64,000 nt of DNA from Skermanella sp. TT6 (lineage in GTDB: Bacteria; Pseudomonadota; Alphaproteobacteria; Azospirillales; Azospirillaceae), in the NCBI RefSeq assembly GCF_016653635.2, contig NZ_CP067420.1, positions 4,614,001 through 4,678,000 on the forward strand, written 5' to 3'. How positions within the stretch are numbered: the first letter of the stretch is position 1; each line of letters starts with the position of its first letter. The notes under the pieces are model-generated. The model was not told the origin of the DNA, searched no databases, and saw nothing but the letters and a program-made list of their open reading frames with translations. Position numbers and translations under genes: made by a program. Below, piece after piece: positions 27,238 to 35,050 of this stretch.

Positions 27238-28881
27238 TCACTGGGCGCGGGTGATGCGCCCCTCCACCCGCGGCGCCACCGGGCCGTTCGCCTTGATGTA
27301 TTCGGCGACCACCATCTCCAGGTTGGGGCCGAAGTCATAGGCGTCGGCGGCCTTGGCGAACAGGCCGTAGCCGTCGCCGCCCGCCCGCACGAAATTGTTG
27401 GTCGCGACCTTGTATGTCGCCGCGGGGTCGAGCGGGCGGAAGCTGCCGTCCGGCTCGCGGACCTCCACCGACCGGATGCGCTCGCCTTCCGGCCTGGCGG
27501 GATCGAACGCGTAGCGCAGCCCGGCGACCTGCGGGAAACGCCCGGTGCCCGACGTGGTCTTGTCGTGCGCCTTGGACACCCCGCCCTCCAGGCTGGCGCG
27601 CAGGTCGGCGCCGCTGATCCCGAACGTCGCCAGGGTGTTGGAGAAGGGCAGCACCTCGATCACCTGGCCCATGGTCACCCGGCCGGCCGGGATGCCGGAC
27701 CGGATGCCGCCGCCGTTCTGGACCGCGATGCGGGTCCCCTGGTCGCGGGTCGCCCACAGCATCGCGTCGGCGATCAGGTTGCCCAGGTTGCATTCGCCGA
27801 ACCGGCAGGCGTCGCTGGTGCCGACCAGTTCCACGCCGGCCTCGCCGACCGGCTGGTTACGGAGCTGGGCCAGCGGCACGTTGAGTTGGACGATCTTGTC
27901 CTGCACGACAGGGTCCTGCGCCACCTCGGCCCCCAGGGCCACCGGCCCGCCTGTCCAGGCCGTCGCGACGCCCGCCCCGTCGAAGGTGACGTCCAGCCGG
28001 CCGAGATGGGTGCCGTAGGAGCCCGCCTGGACCACCAGGGCGGGGGCGCCGGACGGAGTCGTGACGACGGTCGGATAGGGGCCTGCGGCCTTGTCGTTGC
28101 CGGTCTCCAGGAAGCTGTGGCTGTGCCCGCCGACATAGACATCCACGCCGTCCACCGCCGCAGCCAGCGCCTGGTCCTCGGCATAGCCGACATGGGTCAG
28201 CGCGATGATCTTGTCGACGCCCTGCGCCTTGAGGTCGGCGACCGCCCGCGCCAGGGCGGCGGCCTCGTCCCGGAACGCCACGGTGGGGCCGGGGCTGGAC
28301 GTGATCGGGGTGTCGGACGTGGTGAGGCCGACGATCCCGATCCGCTGCCCGCCCTTCTCGATTACGGTGGACGGCTTGTAGCGGCCCTCCAGGGCGGGCT
28401 CGCGCGAGCTGTCCAGGTTGGCGCTCAGCACCGGCCAGGACACCGCGTCCAGGTAGGGGCGCAGGCCCGCCGGGCCGTCGTCGAATTCGTGGTTGCCGAG
28501 CGTCTGGGCGTCCGGGTTCAGCATGCCCAGCACCGTCTGGACCGCGCCGTGCTTGAAATGGGTATAGAAGAGCGTTCCCTGGAACTGGTCGCCGGCATCG
28601 AGGAACAGGGCGTTGTCGCCGCGCAGTTCCCGGAGCTTCGTCTGCAGGCGGGCGGCGCCGCCGACGCATTTGGCGGCCGCCTCGTCCTTCGGCGTGCAGA
28701 ACCCGCCGGAGGAGGTCACCTGGTCGTAGCGGGCATGGACGTCGTTGACGTGCAGGATGCGCAGCTGGAATTCGGCGGCTCCGGCCGGCGCGGCCCAGAG
28801 GCCGGTTCCGAGCAGGGCCAGGAGCCCTGAGCCAAGCAGAGCGGTTTTCGTCGCCATCGTCGCCATCGTCGCCTTCGACAT
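27238..28881 (-). CDS. Periplasmic bifunctional metallophosphatase/5'-nucleotidase
   Basis: A 547-residue exported protein with a signal peptide (cleavage after APAGAA). The N-terminal metallophosphoesterase domain has HVNDVHARYD, DAGDQFQGTLF, NHEFDDG and VGGHSHSF metal ligands. The C-terminal 5'-nucleotidase domain has QNGGGIRSGIPAGRV and NNFVRAGGDGYGLF. It should hydrolyse nucleotides or other phosphate esters in the periplasm to salvage nucleosides and phosphate. It is divergent from the symporter gene and ends 10 bases after the convergent hybrid-kinase gene. Confidence 0.94.
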   Translation of the reverse strand: MSKATMATMATKTALLGSGLLALLGTGLWAAPAGAAEFQLRILHVNDVHARYDQVTSSGGFCTPKDEAAAKCVGGAARLQTKLRELRGDNALFLDAGDQFQGTLFYTHFKHGAVQTVLGMLNPDAQTLGNHEFDDGPAGLRPYLDAVSWPVLSANLDSSREPALEGRYKPSTVIEKGGQRIGIVGLTTSDTPITSSPGPTVAFRDEAAALARAVADLKAQGVDKIIALTHVGYAEDQALAAAVDGVDVYVGGHSHSFLETGNDKAAGPYPTVVTTPSGAPALVVQAGSYGTHLGRLDVTFDGAGVATAWTGGPVALGAEVAQDPVVQDKIVQLNVPLAQLRNQPVGEAGVELVGTSDACRFGECNLGNLIADAMLWATRDQGTRIAVQNGGGIRSGIPAGRVTMGQVIEVLPFSNTLATFGISGADLRASLEGGVSKAHDKTTSGTGRFPQVAGLRYAFDPARPEGERIRSVEVREPDGSFRPLDPAATYKVATNNFVRAGGDGYGLFAKAADAYDFGPNLEMVVAEYIKANGPVAPRVEGRITRAQ

Positions 28882-29032
28882 CGTCGCATGTCCCTCCGGA
28901 AGGTCCCGGCCCCGAGGCCGGCCCCAACCTTTTGCACGATCATGCGTTCAGTCTTCAAGAAGAACTCTGCGCGATTCCCCCGCGGGGCTTCGACCGCCAC
29001 CCCGGGTCGAGCCCAAACCTGAAAGGCCTGCC

Positions 29033-30445
29033 ATGGAAAGTGTCGATGCCGTTCTCGGCGCACTCAACACCGTGATCTGGGGCTATCTGCTGATCTACGT
29101 GCTGATCGGCGCCGGGATCTATTTCACCGTGAAGATGAGGTTCCTGCAGTTCCGCCGGTTCGGCCACCTGTTCGGGGTCATGTCCGGCTCCCGGCACTGC
29201 GACGGCGGCGGGATATCGCCGTTCCAGGCCTTCTGCGTCAGCATGGCGAGCCGCGTCGGAACCGGCAACATCGCCGGCGTCGCGATCGCGCTGACCCTGG
29301 GCGGGCCGGGCGCGGTGTTCTGGATGTGGTGCGTCGCCCTGGTGGGCATGGCGACCGCCTTCGTCGAGGCCACCCTGGCCCAGCTCTACAAGGTGCCGCA
29401 GCCGGACGGCACGTTCCGCGGGGGTCCTGCCTACTATATCCAGCGCGGCCTGGGCTCCCGGGCCTGGGGCATCGTGTTCGCGGTGCTGCTGATCTTCACC
29501 TTCGGGCTGGCCTTCAACGCGGTCCAGGCGAACACCATCGCCGACGTGCTGGGCGAGAGCTTCGGGGTGCCGACCTGGGTGACCGGCGTGGCGCTGGCGC
29601 TGGTCTGCGCGCCGATCTTCTTCGGCGGCATCCGCTCGGTCGCGCGGGTGGCGGAATGGATGCTGCCGGCCATGGCGCTGGCCTACGTGGCGCTGGCACT
29701 GCTGATCCTGGTGATCCACATCGACCGGGTGCCGGACATGTTCATGCTGATCGTCCGCTCCGCCTTCGGGCTGGACCAGGCGGCGGCCGGCGCCTTCGGC
29801 GGGCTGATGGTGGCGCTGATGAACGGTGCCAAGCGCGGCCTCTTCTCCAACGAGGCGGGCATGGGCAGCGCCCCCAACATGGCGGCCACCGCGACGACGG
29901 CCCATCCGGCGACCCAGGGCTTCATCCAGGCGCTGGGAGTCTTCATGGACACCATCGTGATCTGCTCGGCCACCGCCTTCATCATCCTGCTGTCCAACCA
30001 GTACGACGTGACCGGCGCCACCGAGATGGCCGGCGCCAGCCTGACCCAGTCCGTGATCGCGGAGGAGTTCGGGACGGCCGGCGGCCTGTTCATGACCTTC
30101 GTGATCTTCCTGTTCGCCTTCTCCTCGATCATCGGCAACTACGCCTATGCCGACGGCAACATGACCTTCCTGGGCGCCCGGGTCAGCGCCTTCACCATCT
30201 TCCGGATCGTCGCGGTGCTGGCGGTGCTGGGCGGGTCGATCGGCGAGCTGCCGACCGTCTGGGCGCTGGCCGACGTCGCCATGGGCCTGATGGCGCTGGT
30301 CAACCTGGGAGCCATCCTGATGCTGTCCAAATGGGCCTTCGCGACCCTGGCCGACTACGAGGCGGCGGAAGAGCGGGGCCAGCCCCGGTTCGAGGCCAGC
30401 GGCAACGCCCTGATGCCGGCCCCCCTGAAGACGGAGGTGTGGTAG
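29033..30445 (+). CDS. Alanine/glycine:cation symporter (AGCS family)
   Basis: A 470-residue membrane protein with around eleven hydrophobic helices. It contains the AGCS hallmarks GTGNIAGVAIALTLGGPGAV, PDGTFRGGPAYYIQRGLG and FSNEAGMGSAPNMAA. These transporters import alanine or glycine with sodium ions. The ATG at 29033 is preceded by GAAAGG at a good distance and begins the protein at its first helix. I looked for a glycine riboswitch upstream and did not see one. Confidence 0.94.
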   Translation: MESVDAVLGALNTVIWGYLLIYVLIGAGIYFTVKMRFLQFRRFGHLFGVMSGSRHCDGGGISPFQAFCVSMASRVGTGNIAGVAIALTLGGPGAVFWMWCVALVGMATAFVEATLAQLYKVPQPDGTFRGGPAYYIQRGLGSRAWGIVFAVLLIFTFGLAFNAVQANTIADVLGESFGVPTWVTGVALALVCAPIFFGGIRSVARVAEWMLPAMALAYVALALLILVIHIDRVPDMFMLIVRSAFGLDQAAAGAFGGLMVALMNGAKRGLFSNEAGMGSAPNMAATATTAHPATQGFIQALGVFMDTIVICSATAFIILLSNQYDVTGATEMAGASLTQSVIAEEFGTAGGLFMTFVIFLFAFSSIIGNYAYADGNMTFLGARVSAFTIFRIVAVLAVLGGSIGELPTVWALADVAMGLMALVNLGAILMLSKWAFATLADYEAAEERGQPRFEASGNALMPAPLKTEVW

Positions 30446-30572
30446 GCGCTACGGCCCCCGCACCAGGCGGCGATGCTGCTTTCGTCCCGATTGACAGCGA
30501 TCGCCGCCGCCGCCACCGTCACCGCTCGACCATGGCAACAACAACCAATCACGAACCGGGAGGAATCGACCC

Positions 30573-30890
30573 ATGTTCACGCTGGCCCTGCTGCTCTACC
30601 GGAAGCCCGGCACCACCACCGAGCAGTACCAGAACTACTGGCACGACGTTCACGGCCCGATCGCGGCGAAGATCCCCGGCCTGCGCGGCTATGTCCAGAA
30701 GCACGTCCAGCCCGACGCCGAAGGCAACGTGCCGGTAGACGGCATCGCCGAACTGACCTTCGACAGCGCCGACGCCCAACAGGCCGGCTTCGCCTCCCCG
30801 GAGGGCAAGGCCGCGTTGGACGACGTCGCCAACTTCGCGGACACGTCGCGGGTGGTGGCCTTCCCGGTGGAGGTGCGGCGGATCGTTTAG
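30573..30890 (+). CDS. EthD-family small protein
   Basis: A 105-residue protein opening with LALLLYRKPGTTTEQYQNYW followed by HDVHGPIAAKIPGLRGY. That is the dimeric ferredoxin-like EthD domain pattern. EthD was named from ether degradation, but most members have unknown roles and belong to the dimeric alpha-beta barrel fold. GGAGGAA precedes the ATG. It follows the symporter gene by about 130 bases and is the last core gene before the AT-rich island. Confidence 0.85.
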   Translation: MFTLALLLYRKPGTTTEQYQNYWHDVHGPIAAKIPGLRGYVQKHVQPDAEGNVPVDGIAELTFDSADAQQAGFASPEGKAALDDVANFADTSRVVAFPVEVRRIV

Positions 30891-31513
30891 CGGTCGGCCG
30901 GAAGCGGGTCCTGGGGGGTGCGCAGCATTGGGCTGCGGGGGCTCCCCAGTGCGCCGGATTCGATAGCAATCGAGTCCGATCGGCGAGAAGCTGGTTGCAG
31001 CCTGCCGTTCGTGCGTCCCAGGGATGCTCGCCGAGGGTTTTCTGTGCCGCGATGGTGTCGGCTACGTACTGCCCAGCCGGGACCTCGCCTCGCTCTGCCA
31101 GGCCCATCTCGGCCGCCGTCGTGCGGTTCGGTGAGCCGGCGTCTTCTCCGAAGGCTCCGTCATGTCTCGTTCTCCTGTAGCCCCCGTAGGGGCAAGCTGT
31201 TGGATCTGCGACCGAAGGGGCCGACCCGACGTTTCTACGAAACAAAAACCTAGTTTGCCACGCTCTTATCAAGGCGAGCCGTAGCGTTAACATTCTTCAA
31301 TATTTAGAGCAATTGCGACAATATGAGACATACAGAGACAGGCATACTTGCTTACTTTACCTCATTTCATGCACCGATCTGCGTTGGTATCCGCTTACAT
31401 TCGACTTTGTCGACCTTGACGCGGCAATAGCTACTACTTTCGCAATTTGAGGGCTTCCCAAAATAGCGCGGATACGCTTTTATACCTCGCGCGTTTGGAG
31501 GATATAGGGAAGC
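30891..31513. other. Gene-poor boundary of the foreign island
   Basis: About 620 bases with no convincing gene. The left part is GC-rich. On the minus strand it can be read through as a stretch including GLAERGEVPAGQYVADTIAA, which might be a gene relic, but no family was recognised. From about 31250 the sequence becomes AT-rich, which fits the leader and promoter of the next gene. No copy of the tRNA-Gly 3' end (an attachment site) was found by eye. Confidence 0.5.
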
Positions 31514-33094
31514 ATGGCTGCAACAACCAACATCGTGAACCTAGACGCCCTGATTCGTCGTGCTGATTTGGCGACTCCAGGTGAGTCTTCTGAAGACATC
31601 AACGCGCTCTCTGTTATGGGTCTGGCACCGAAGGGTCTGCTCTATCCAGCCCTTCGAAAACCAGATTTTCAGCGCGAAACGGCTAGCTGGGGTCCTGAGC
31701 AAGTAGCTGACCTGATCAGCACGTTCGCTCGGCGTGACCTCATCCCGGCTGTAATCCTTTGGAGGGCGGGCCATACAGTTTTTGTTATCGATGGCGCTCA
31801 CAGGCTCAGCGCTCTGATTGCCTGGGTTCACGACGATTACGGGGACGGCGATGTATCTCGCCGATTTTTCCAGAATTACATTCCCGAAGAACAATCGAAA
31901 GCAGCGAATAGGGCGCGTGACCTTGTCAATGCGGAGGTTGGCTCCTTCCGTGACCATCAGTTTGCAATCGACTTTCCCGACCGTTCCCGGCCAGACATCG
32001 CAGAAAGGGCAGCCCGTATTGGCTGGCAGGAAATTCCAGCCCAGTGGATCAGGAACGCTGACCACGACAAAGCGGAGAAGTCCTTCTTCCGAATCAATCA
32101 AGGCGGAACAAAAATCGACCCGACGGAGAGGAGAATCCTGAACGCGCGAGGGTCTGCGACGGCGTTGGCAGCGCGGGCAATACTCCGGTCTGGCACTGGT
32201 CATAATTATTGGAAGTCGTTCGAAGTGGAGAATAGGGAGAAAATCGAAGAACTAGGAGGGCAGATCTACAAGCTACTATTTGAGCCCGGACTCGAATTGC
32301 CAGTACGAACGCTCGATGTTCCTCTAGCCGGGCAGGGATATGGCCCTCATGTCCTACCTTTTCTGTTCGATTTAGTAAATTTGACGAACGACGTTGCAGT
32401 AAAAGACTCTAGCTACAAGCGTTCAGGAGATGATGAAGGAATGATAAAGGATGAAGATGGAGGCAAGACAATAGAATACCTTATCAAGACAAGGTCAATA
32501 CTGTGGCGCATATGTTCGAATCACGCGTCTTCACTCGGGTTACATCCGGCATTGTACTTCTATAGTCATGGAGGAGTATTTCAGACTACGGCCTTGTTAA
32601 GTATCATTCATCTTTTCAAAGGCTTTCAGACTGCTGATTTCATCCATTTCGCGCAGATACGTGGCAAGTTCGAAGAATTTCTGATGGTCCATCGTAGCAT
32701 AACCGAAGCTGTAAGAAAGCTCGGTAGTGGGGCAAGGAGTAGGCCGCGCGTAGTATCCATGTTCCGAGAGTTAATGGATCAGTTCTTGCAGGGAAATTCA
32801 GTTCATGAAGTAACCCAAGCACTGCTTGCTGATGACAACTACGCATTTCTCTTCAAGGATGCAGGTGACGTCGAACCAAGTTCGCCGGGTCGAAAGTTCA
32901 GCAGGGAAACGAAGGGCGCTGCATTCTTGCGAGATGCTCTTCCGACAGCACCGAGATGTCCGACCTGCGGAGGCATAATGCACCGCAATGGCATGCAGGC
33001 TGGGCACGTGAAGGCAAAGCGCGACGGCGGCACGGGCGATGTGAGCAACGCGATGATGCAGCATCCGTTCTGCAACAGCACCGTGGCACAGTAG
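31514..33094 (+). CDS. DUF262-like (ParB/GmrSD-N-type) protein with C-terminal HNH nuclease motif
   Basis: A 526-residue protein with GC content well below that of the genome. The N-terminal part matches the DUF262 plan: DFQRETASW (residues 51-59), EQVADLIS, then VFVIDGAHRLSALIAWV with DGAHR at 93-97 in place of the usual DGQQR. The middle, about 130-470, is helical and unrecognised. The C terminus has an HNH/zinc pattern: CPTC (482-485), QAGHVKAKRDGG with His498, Asn512, His517 and Cys520. Proteins joining these folds include GmrSD-type modification-dependent nucleases. No partner methylase is present. It is encoded alone beside an integrase relic and tRNA-Gly, so a phage-defence role is inferred. 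Confidence 0.75.
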   Translation: MAATTNIVNLDALIRRADLATPGESSEDINALSVMGLAPKGLLYPALRKPDFQRETASWGPEQVADLISTFARRDLIPAVILWRAGHTVFVIDGAHRLSALIAWVHDDYGDGDVSRRFFQNYIPEEQSKAANRARDLVNAEVGSFRDHQFAIDFPDRSRPDIAERAARIGWQEIPAQWIRNADHDKAEKSFFRINQGGTKIDPTERRILNARGSATALAARAILRSGTGHNYWKSFEVENREKIEELGGQIYKLLFEPGLELPVRTLDVPLAGQGYGPHVLPFLFDLVNLTNDVAVKDSSYKRSGDDEGMIKDEDGGKTIEYLIKTRSILWRICSNHASSLGLHPALYFYSHGGVFQTTALLSIIHLFKGFQTADFIHFAQIRGKFEEFLMVHRSITEAVRKLGSGARSRPRVVSMFRELMDQFLQGNSVHEVTQALLADDNYAFLFKDAGDVEPSSPGRKFSRETKGAAFLRDALPTAPRCPTCGGIMHRNGMQAGHVKAKRDGGTGDVSNAMMQHPFCNSTVAQ

Positions 33095-33208
33095 CATATC
33101 ACCTGCTTCGACCGGGGTTCAGGCAGCTACCCGGCAGTTGGCCCCCGAATCGGTCGGCACAAAGGTGTCCGAAGATTGCCATCATCACGTTATAGCGGAT
33201 CCTTGAGG

Positions 33209-33757
33209 TTAAAGGCGGCTAATTGCTTCGTGCCATAGGTCTTGCCAACGTAGGTCAGGGAACTTCGGGTCATCGACGGCATCGCGGAACGCGTGAGCGA
33301 TACCTCGGCTGGTTTCGACGGGCAGGACCGGCCGCTTGCCAGTCGCCCCAATCAAACCACGGTCGGCGGTCCAACTTCGGCAGCCGGTCCGGCGGCCTCA
33401 CAATCCTCAGCGTTATCCTCATTGAGAACCTAGCGGCGCCAGCGCATGAGGTGGGCCGGGCGAAGCGAGACCAAGGGCCAATCCGCCGGCCTTCCAGTAA
33501 CAAAGCTTGCTGATTTAATTCTGGGCGTAGACCTGTCACCGGTTGATGTTGGTGATCAGCCAATCAAGGACCTGGGCGAACGTGATGCCGTGCGCCTGCC
33601 GCCGGTCCTCGTAGTAGTCGCCAACGATTTTCCTTTCGAGCTCCAGCACCCATCGCTGAGCAGCCTCGTAGGATACAAACGCCCGTGCCTCGGATTTTCC
33701 GTTGCGGCGGACCCGGGCGCGCCGTGAGTAACCGCTTCGCCGATCAATCGTTGCCAT
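33209..33757 (-). pseudogene. Decayed tyrosine-type phage integrase
   Basis: The N-terminal part (33536-33757) begins MATIDRRSGYSRRARVRRNG and reaches GITFAQVLDWLITNINR before a stop. This is the arm-type DNA-binding domain and the start of the core-binding domain. Further along the same strand, in another frame (33209-33325), GIAHAFRDAVDDPKFPDLRW continues to WQDLWHEAISRL, matching the HDLRHEAISR catalytic box with the Arg replaced by Trp. The whole spans only about 550 bases, so part of the middle is deleted and frames are broken. It lies 130 bases from the tRNA-Gly gene, the likely original insertion target. Confidence 0.8.
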
Positions 33758-33778
33758 GCCCCTATCCCCGACCAACTG

Positions 33779-33807
33779 GACCACTCGAGCGGATCATGAG
33801 TGGTCCG
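33779..33807. repeat. 9-bp inverted repeat between integrase relic and tRNA-Gly
   Basis: GGACCACTC (33779-33787) and GAGTGGTCC (33799-33807) are perfect inverted copies separated by 11 bases. A further half-copy CTGGTCC follows at once. The position just upstream of the integrase start suggests an operator or integrase arm-site cluster of the former element; a simple hairpin is also possible. Confidence 0.6.
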
Positions 33808-33886
33808 AACTGGTCCGAAAAATCGATGACATTTCGGAGTAGGAGCCCAGGAACTCGCGCAAGGCGTTGTTCTTTCTGGAGATTTT

Positions 33887-33960
33887 TGGAGCGGGTGAAG
33901 GGAATCGAACCCTCGTCGTAAGCTTGGGAAGCTTCTGCTCTACCATTGAGCTACACCCGC
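33887..33960 (-). tRNA. tRNA-Gly (anticodon CCC)
   Basis: On the minus strand the 74 bases begin GCGGGTGTAGCTCAATGG and end CACCCGC, discriminator T and an encoded CCA. The 7-bp acceptor stem, the GCTC/GAGC D stem and the T arm with TTCGATT are present. The anticodon loop is TTCCCAA, giving anticodon CCC, which reads GGG. The outermost pair of the anticodon stem is G-A. Foreign DNA abuts the 3' end, so the gene is probably an integration site. Confidence 0.95.
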
Positions 33961-34035
33961 GACGCCCCTGTTTATAGGGCATCGCCGCCCCTGATTCAAG
34001 GCGGCGATTCATCCTCCCCCGTAAAGGTCCCGCCT

Positions 34036-34623
34036 TCACGCCGGCGCGTTCAGCAGCCGCCACTCCCGGGCATAGGCCGGCGCACCCGCGCCCTGGCGGG
34101 CGGCGATTTCCGGGGCCAGCATCGGCTCGGGCTCGGCGGGCCAGCGGGTCAGCAGGCCGGAGACTCCGGCGAGCGAGCCTTCCACCAGTTCCAGCGCCAG
34201 GAAGCGGTCCAGGTCTACCGGGCCGGGCAGGCCCATGGAGAGCGTCAGGTCCCGGGTGAAGCCGAAGCGGCCATAGTAGGGCGCGTCGCCGACCAGGACG
34301 ACGCTGCGCCAGCCGGCGGCCGAGGCCCGGTTCAGGCTCTGCCGGATCATCTGGGCGCCCAGGCCGCCGCTGCGCATGTGCGGCGCGATGGCGATGGGGC
34401 CGAGCAGGATGGTCGGCGTGACGCCGCCGATCAGCACGGGCCAGTAGCGGATGGTGCCCACCACGGCATCGTCCTCCAGCGCAACCAGCGACAGGCCGGG
34501 GACGGGATCGACGCCTTCGCGCAGGCGGTAAACGGTCTTGCCGGCCCGTTCGGGGCCGAAGGAGAGGTCCAGCAGGGTGTCGATGGCGGCGGCGTGATGC
34601 GGCTGCTCGATCGCAATGTTCAT
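34036..34623 (-). CDS. GNAT-family N-acetyltransferase
   Basis: A 195-residue protein of the GCN5-related acetyltransferase fold. The acetyl-CoA-binding motif A is seen in GPIAIAPHMRSGGLGAQMIR. It is followed by the VVLVGDAPYYGRFGF segment found in YhbS-like members. The substrate is unknown. It stands alone on the chromosomal side of tRNA-Gly and has normal high GC, so it belongs to the core genome rather than the island. Confidence 0.88.
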   Translation of the reverse strand: MNIAIEQPHHAAAIDTLLDLSFGPERAGKTVYRLREGVDPVPGLSLVALEDDAVVGTIRYWPVLIGGVTPTILLGPIAIAPHMRSGGLGAQMIRQSLNRASAAGWRSVVLVGDAPYYGRFGFTRDLTLSMGLPGPVDLDRFLALELVEGSLAGVSGLLTRWPAEPEPMLAPEIAARQGAGAPAYAREWRLLNAPA

Positions 34624-35050
34624 TGAGGCTTGTGATCCCGGCGGCAGGAAGTGGGCAGAGAGGCTAGACGCCGTGCCGCCGATGCCGGGGAGGGAAACTC
34701 AGGGGTTCAGCCTGCTATCCCATGGGCATCAGCACGCGGCGTGAGGAGCGCATCGCTTGCGAGAGCGCAAGCCGGCATCCTTCGTCGTCGTAGGGCGTGC
34801 TGGGGCGACATGGGGCTAGGGTTACCCATACAGTTTCAACGGACGCAGGATATAACACCGCACCCCTTCCGGTTAAAGCAGGAAATTCGTCATGGGACAA
34901 CATGGCCCTACATCGATCAAACCGGCGTGATCGGTACGCCACATCCATGACTTCCGACTGACTCGCGGGTTGTCCTGGGATACCGTCCGGCACCCGTCCG
35001 GCACCCGTCCGGCACCCGTCCGGGACGGCTGAAAGGATCTGGTTCAAGGC
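34624..35050. other. Gene-free region upstream of the YnjCD-like transporter
   Basis: About 427 bases between divergent genes. No gene, TPP-type riboswitch or terminator was recognised. It includes a short tandem repeat near its right end. A substrate-binding protein gene might be expected here for the ABC transporter, but none is present. Confidence 0.45.
34982..35023. repeat. 11-bp direct repeat CACCCGTCCGG (three full copies)
   Basis: Three exact copies of CACCCGTCCGG occupy 34991-35023, preceded by a partial copy (ACCGTCCGG). They end 28 bases before the permease ATG, so they sit in its leader. They may be slippage or regulatory; no known operator fits. Confidence 0.85.

Noticed and set aside
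24321-27338. A very long open frame on the minus strand opposite the hybrid kinase gene
   Set aside because: It is a GC-driven shadow: the translation is Gln/Gly/His/Arg-rich with no domain, whereas the plus-strand frame has full kinase motifs.
28882-29032. Possible glycine riboswitch before the alanine/glycine symporter
   Set aside because: The paired glycine-aptamer core sequences are not visible; only a short GGCC/GGCC hairpin is present.
30577-31293. Minus-strand open frame over the EthD gene and the island boundary
   Set aside because: It reads opposite a well-supported gene for most of its length. The remaining part is only a possible relic, recorded as such.
33223-33513. Plus-strand open frame across the integrase relic
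   Set aside because: It has no ribosome site or recognisable motif, and integrase fragments are readable on the opposite strand.
34624-35050. Possible TPP riboswitch before the two-domain ABC permease
   Set aside because: The conserved CUGAGA and ACCUGAUC elements are missing.
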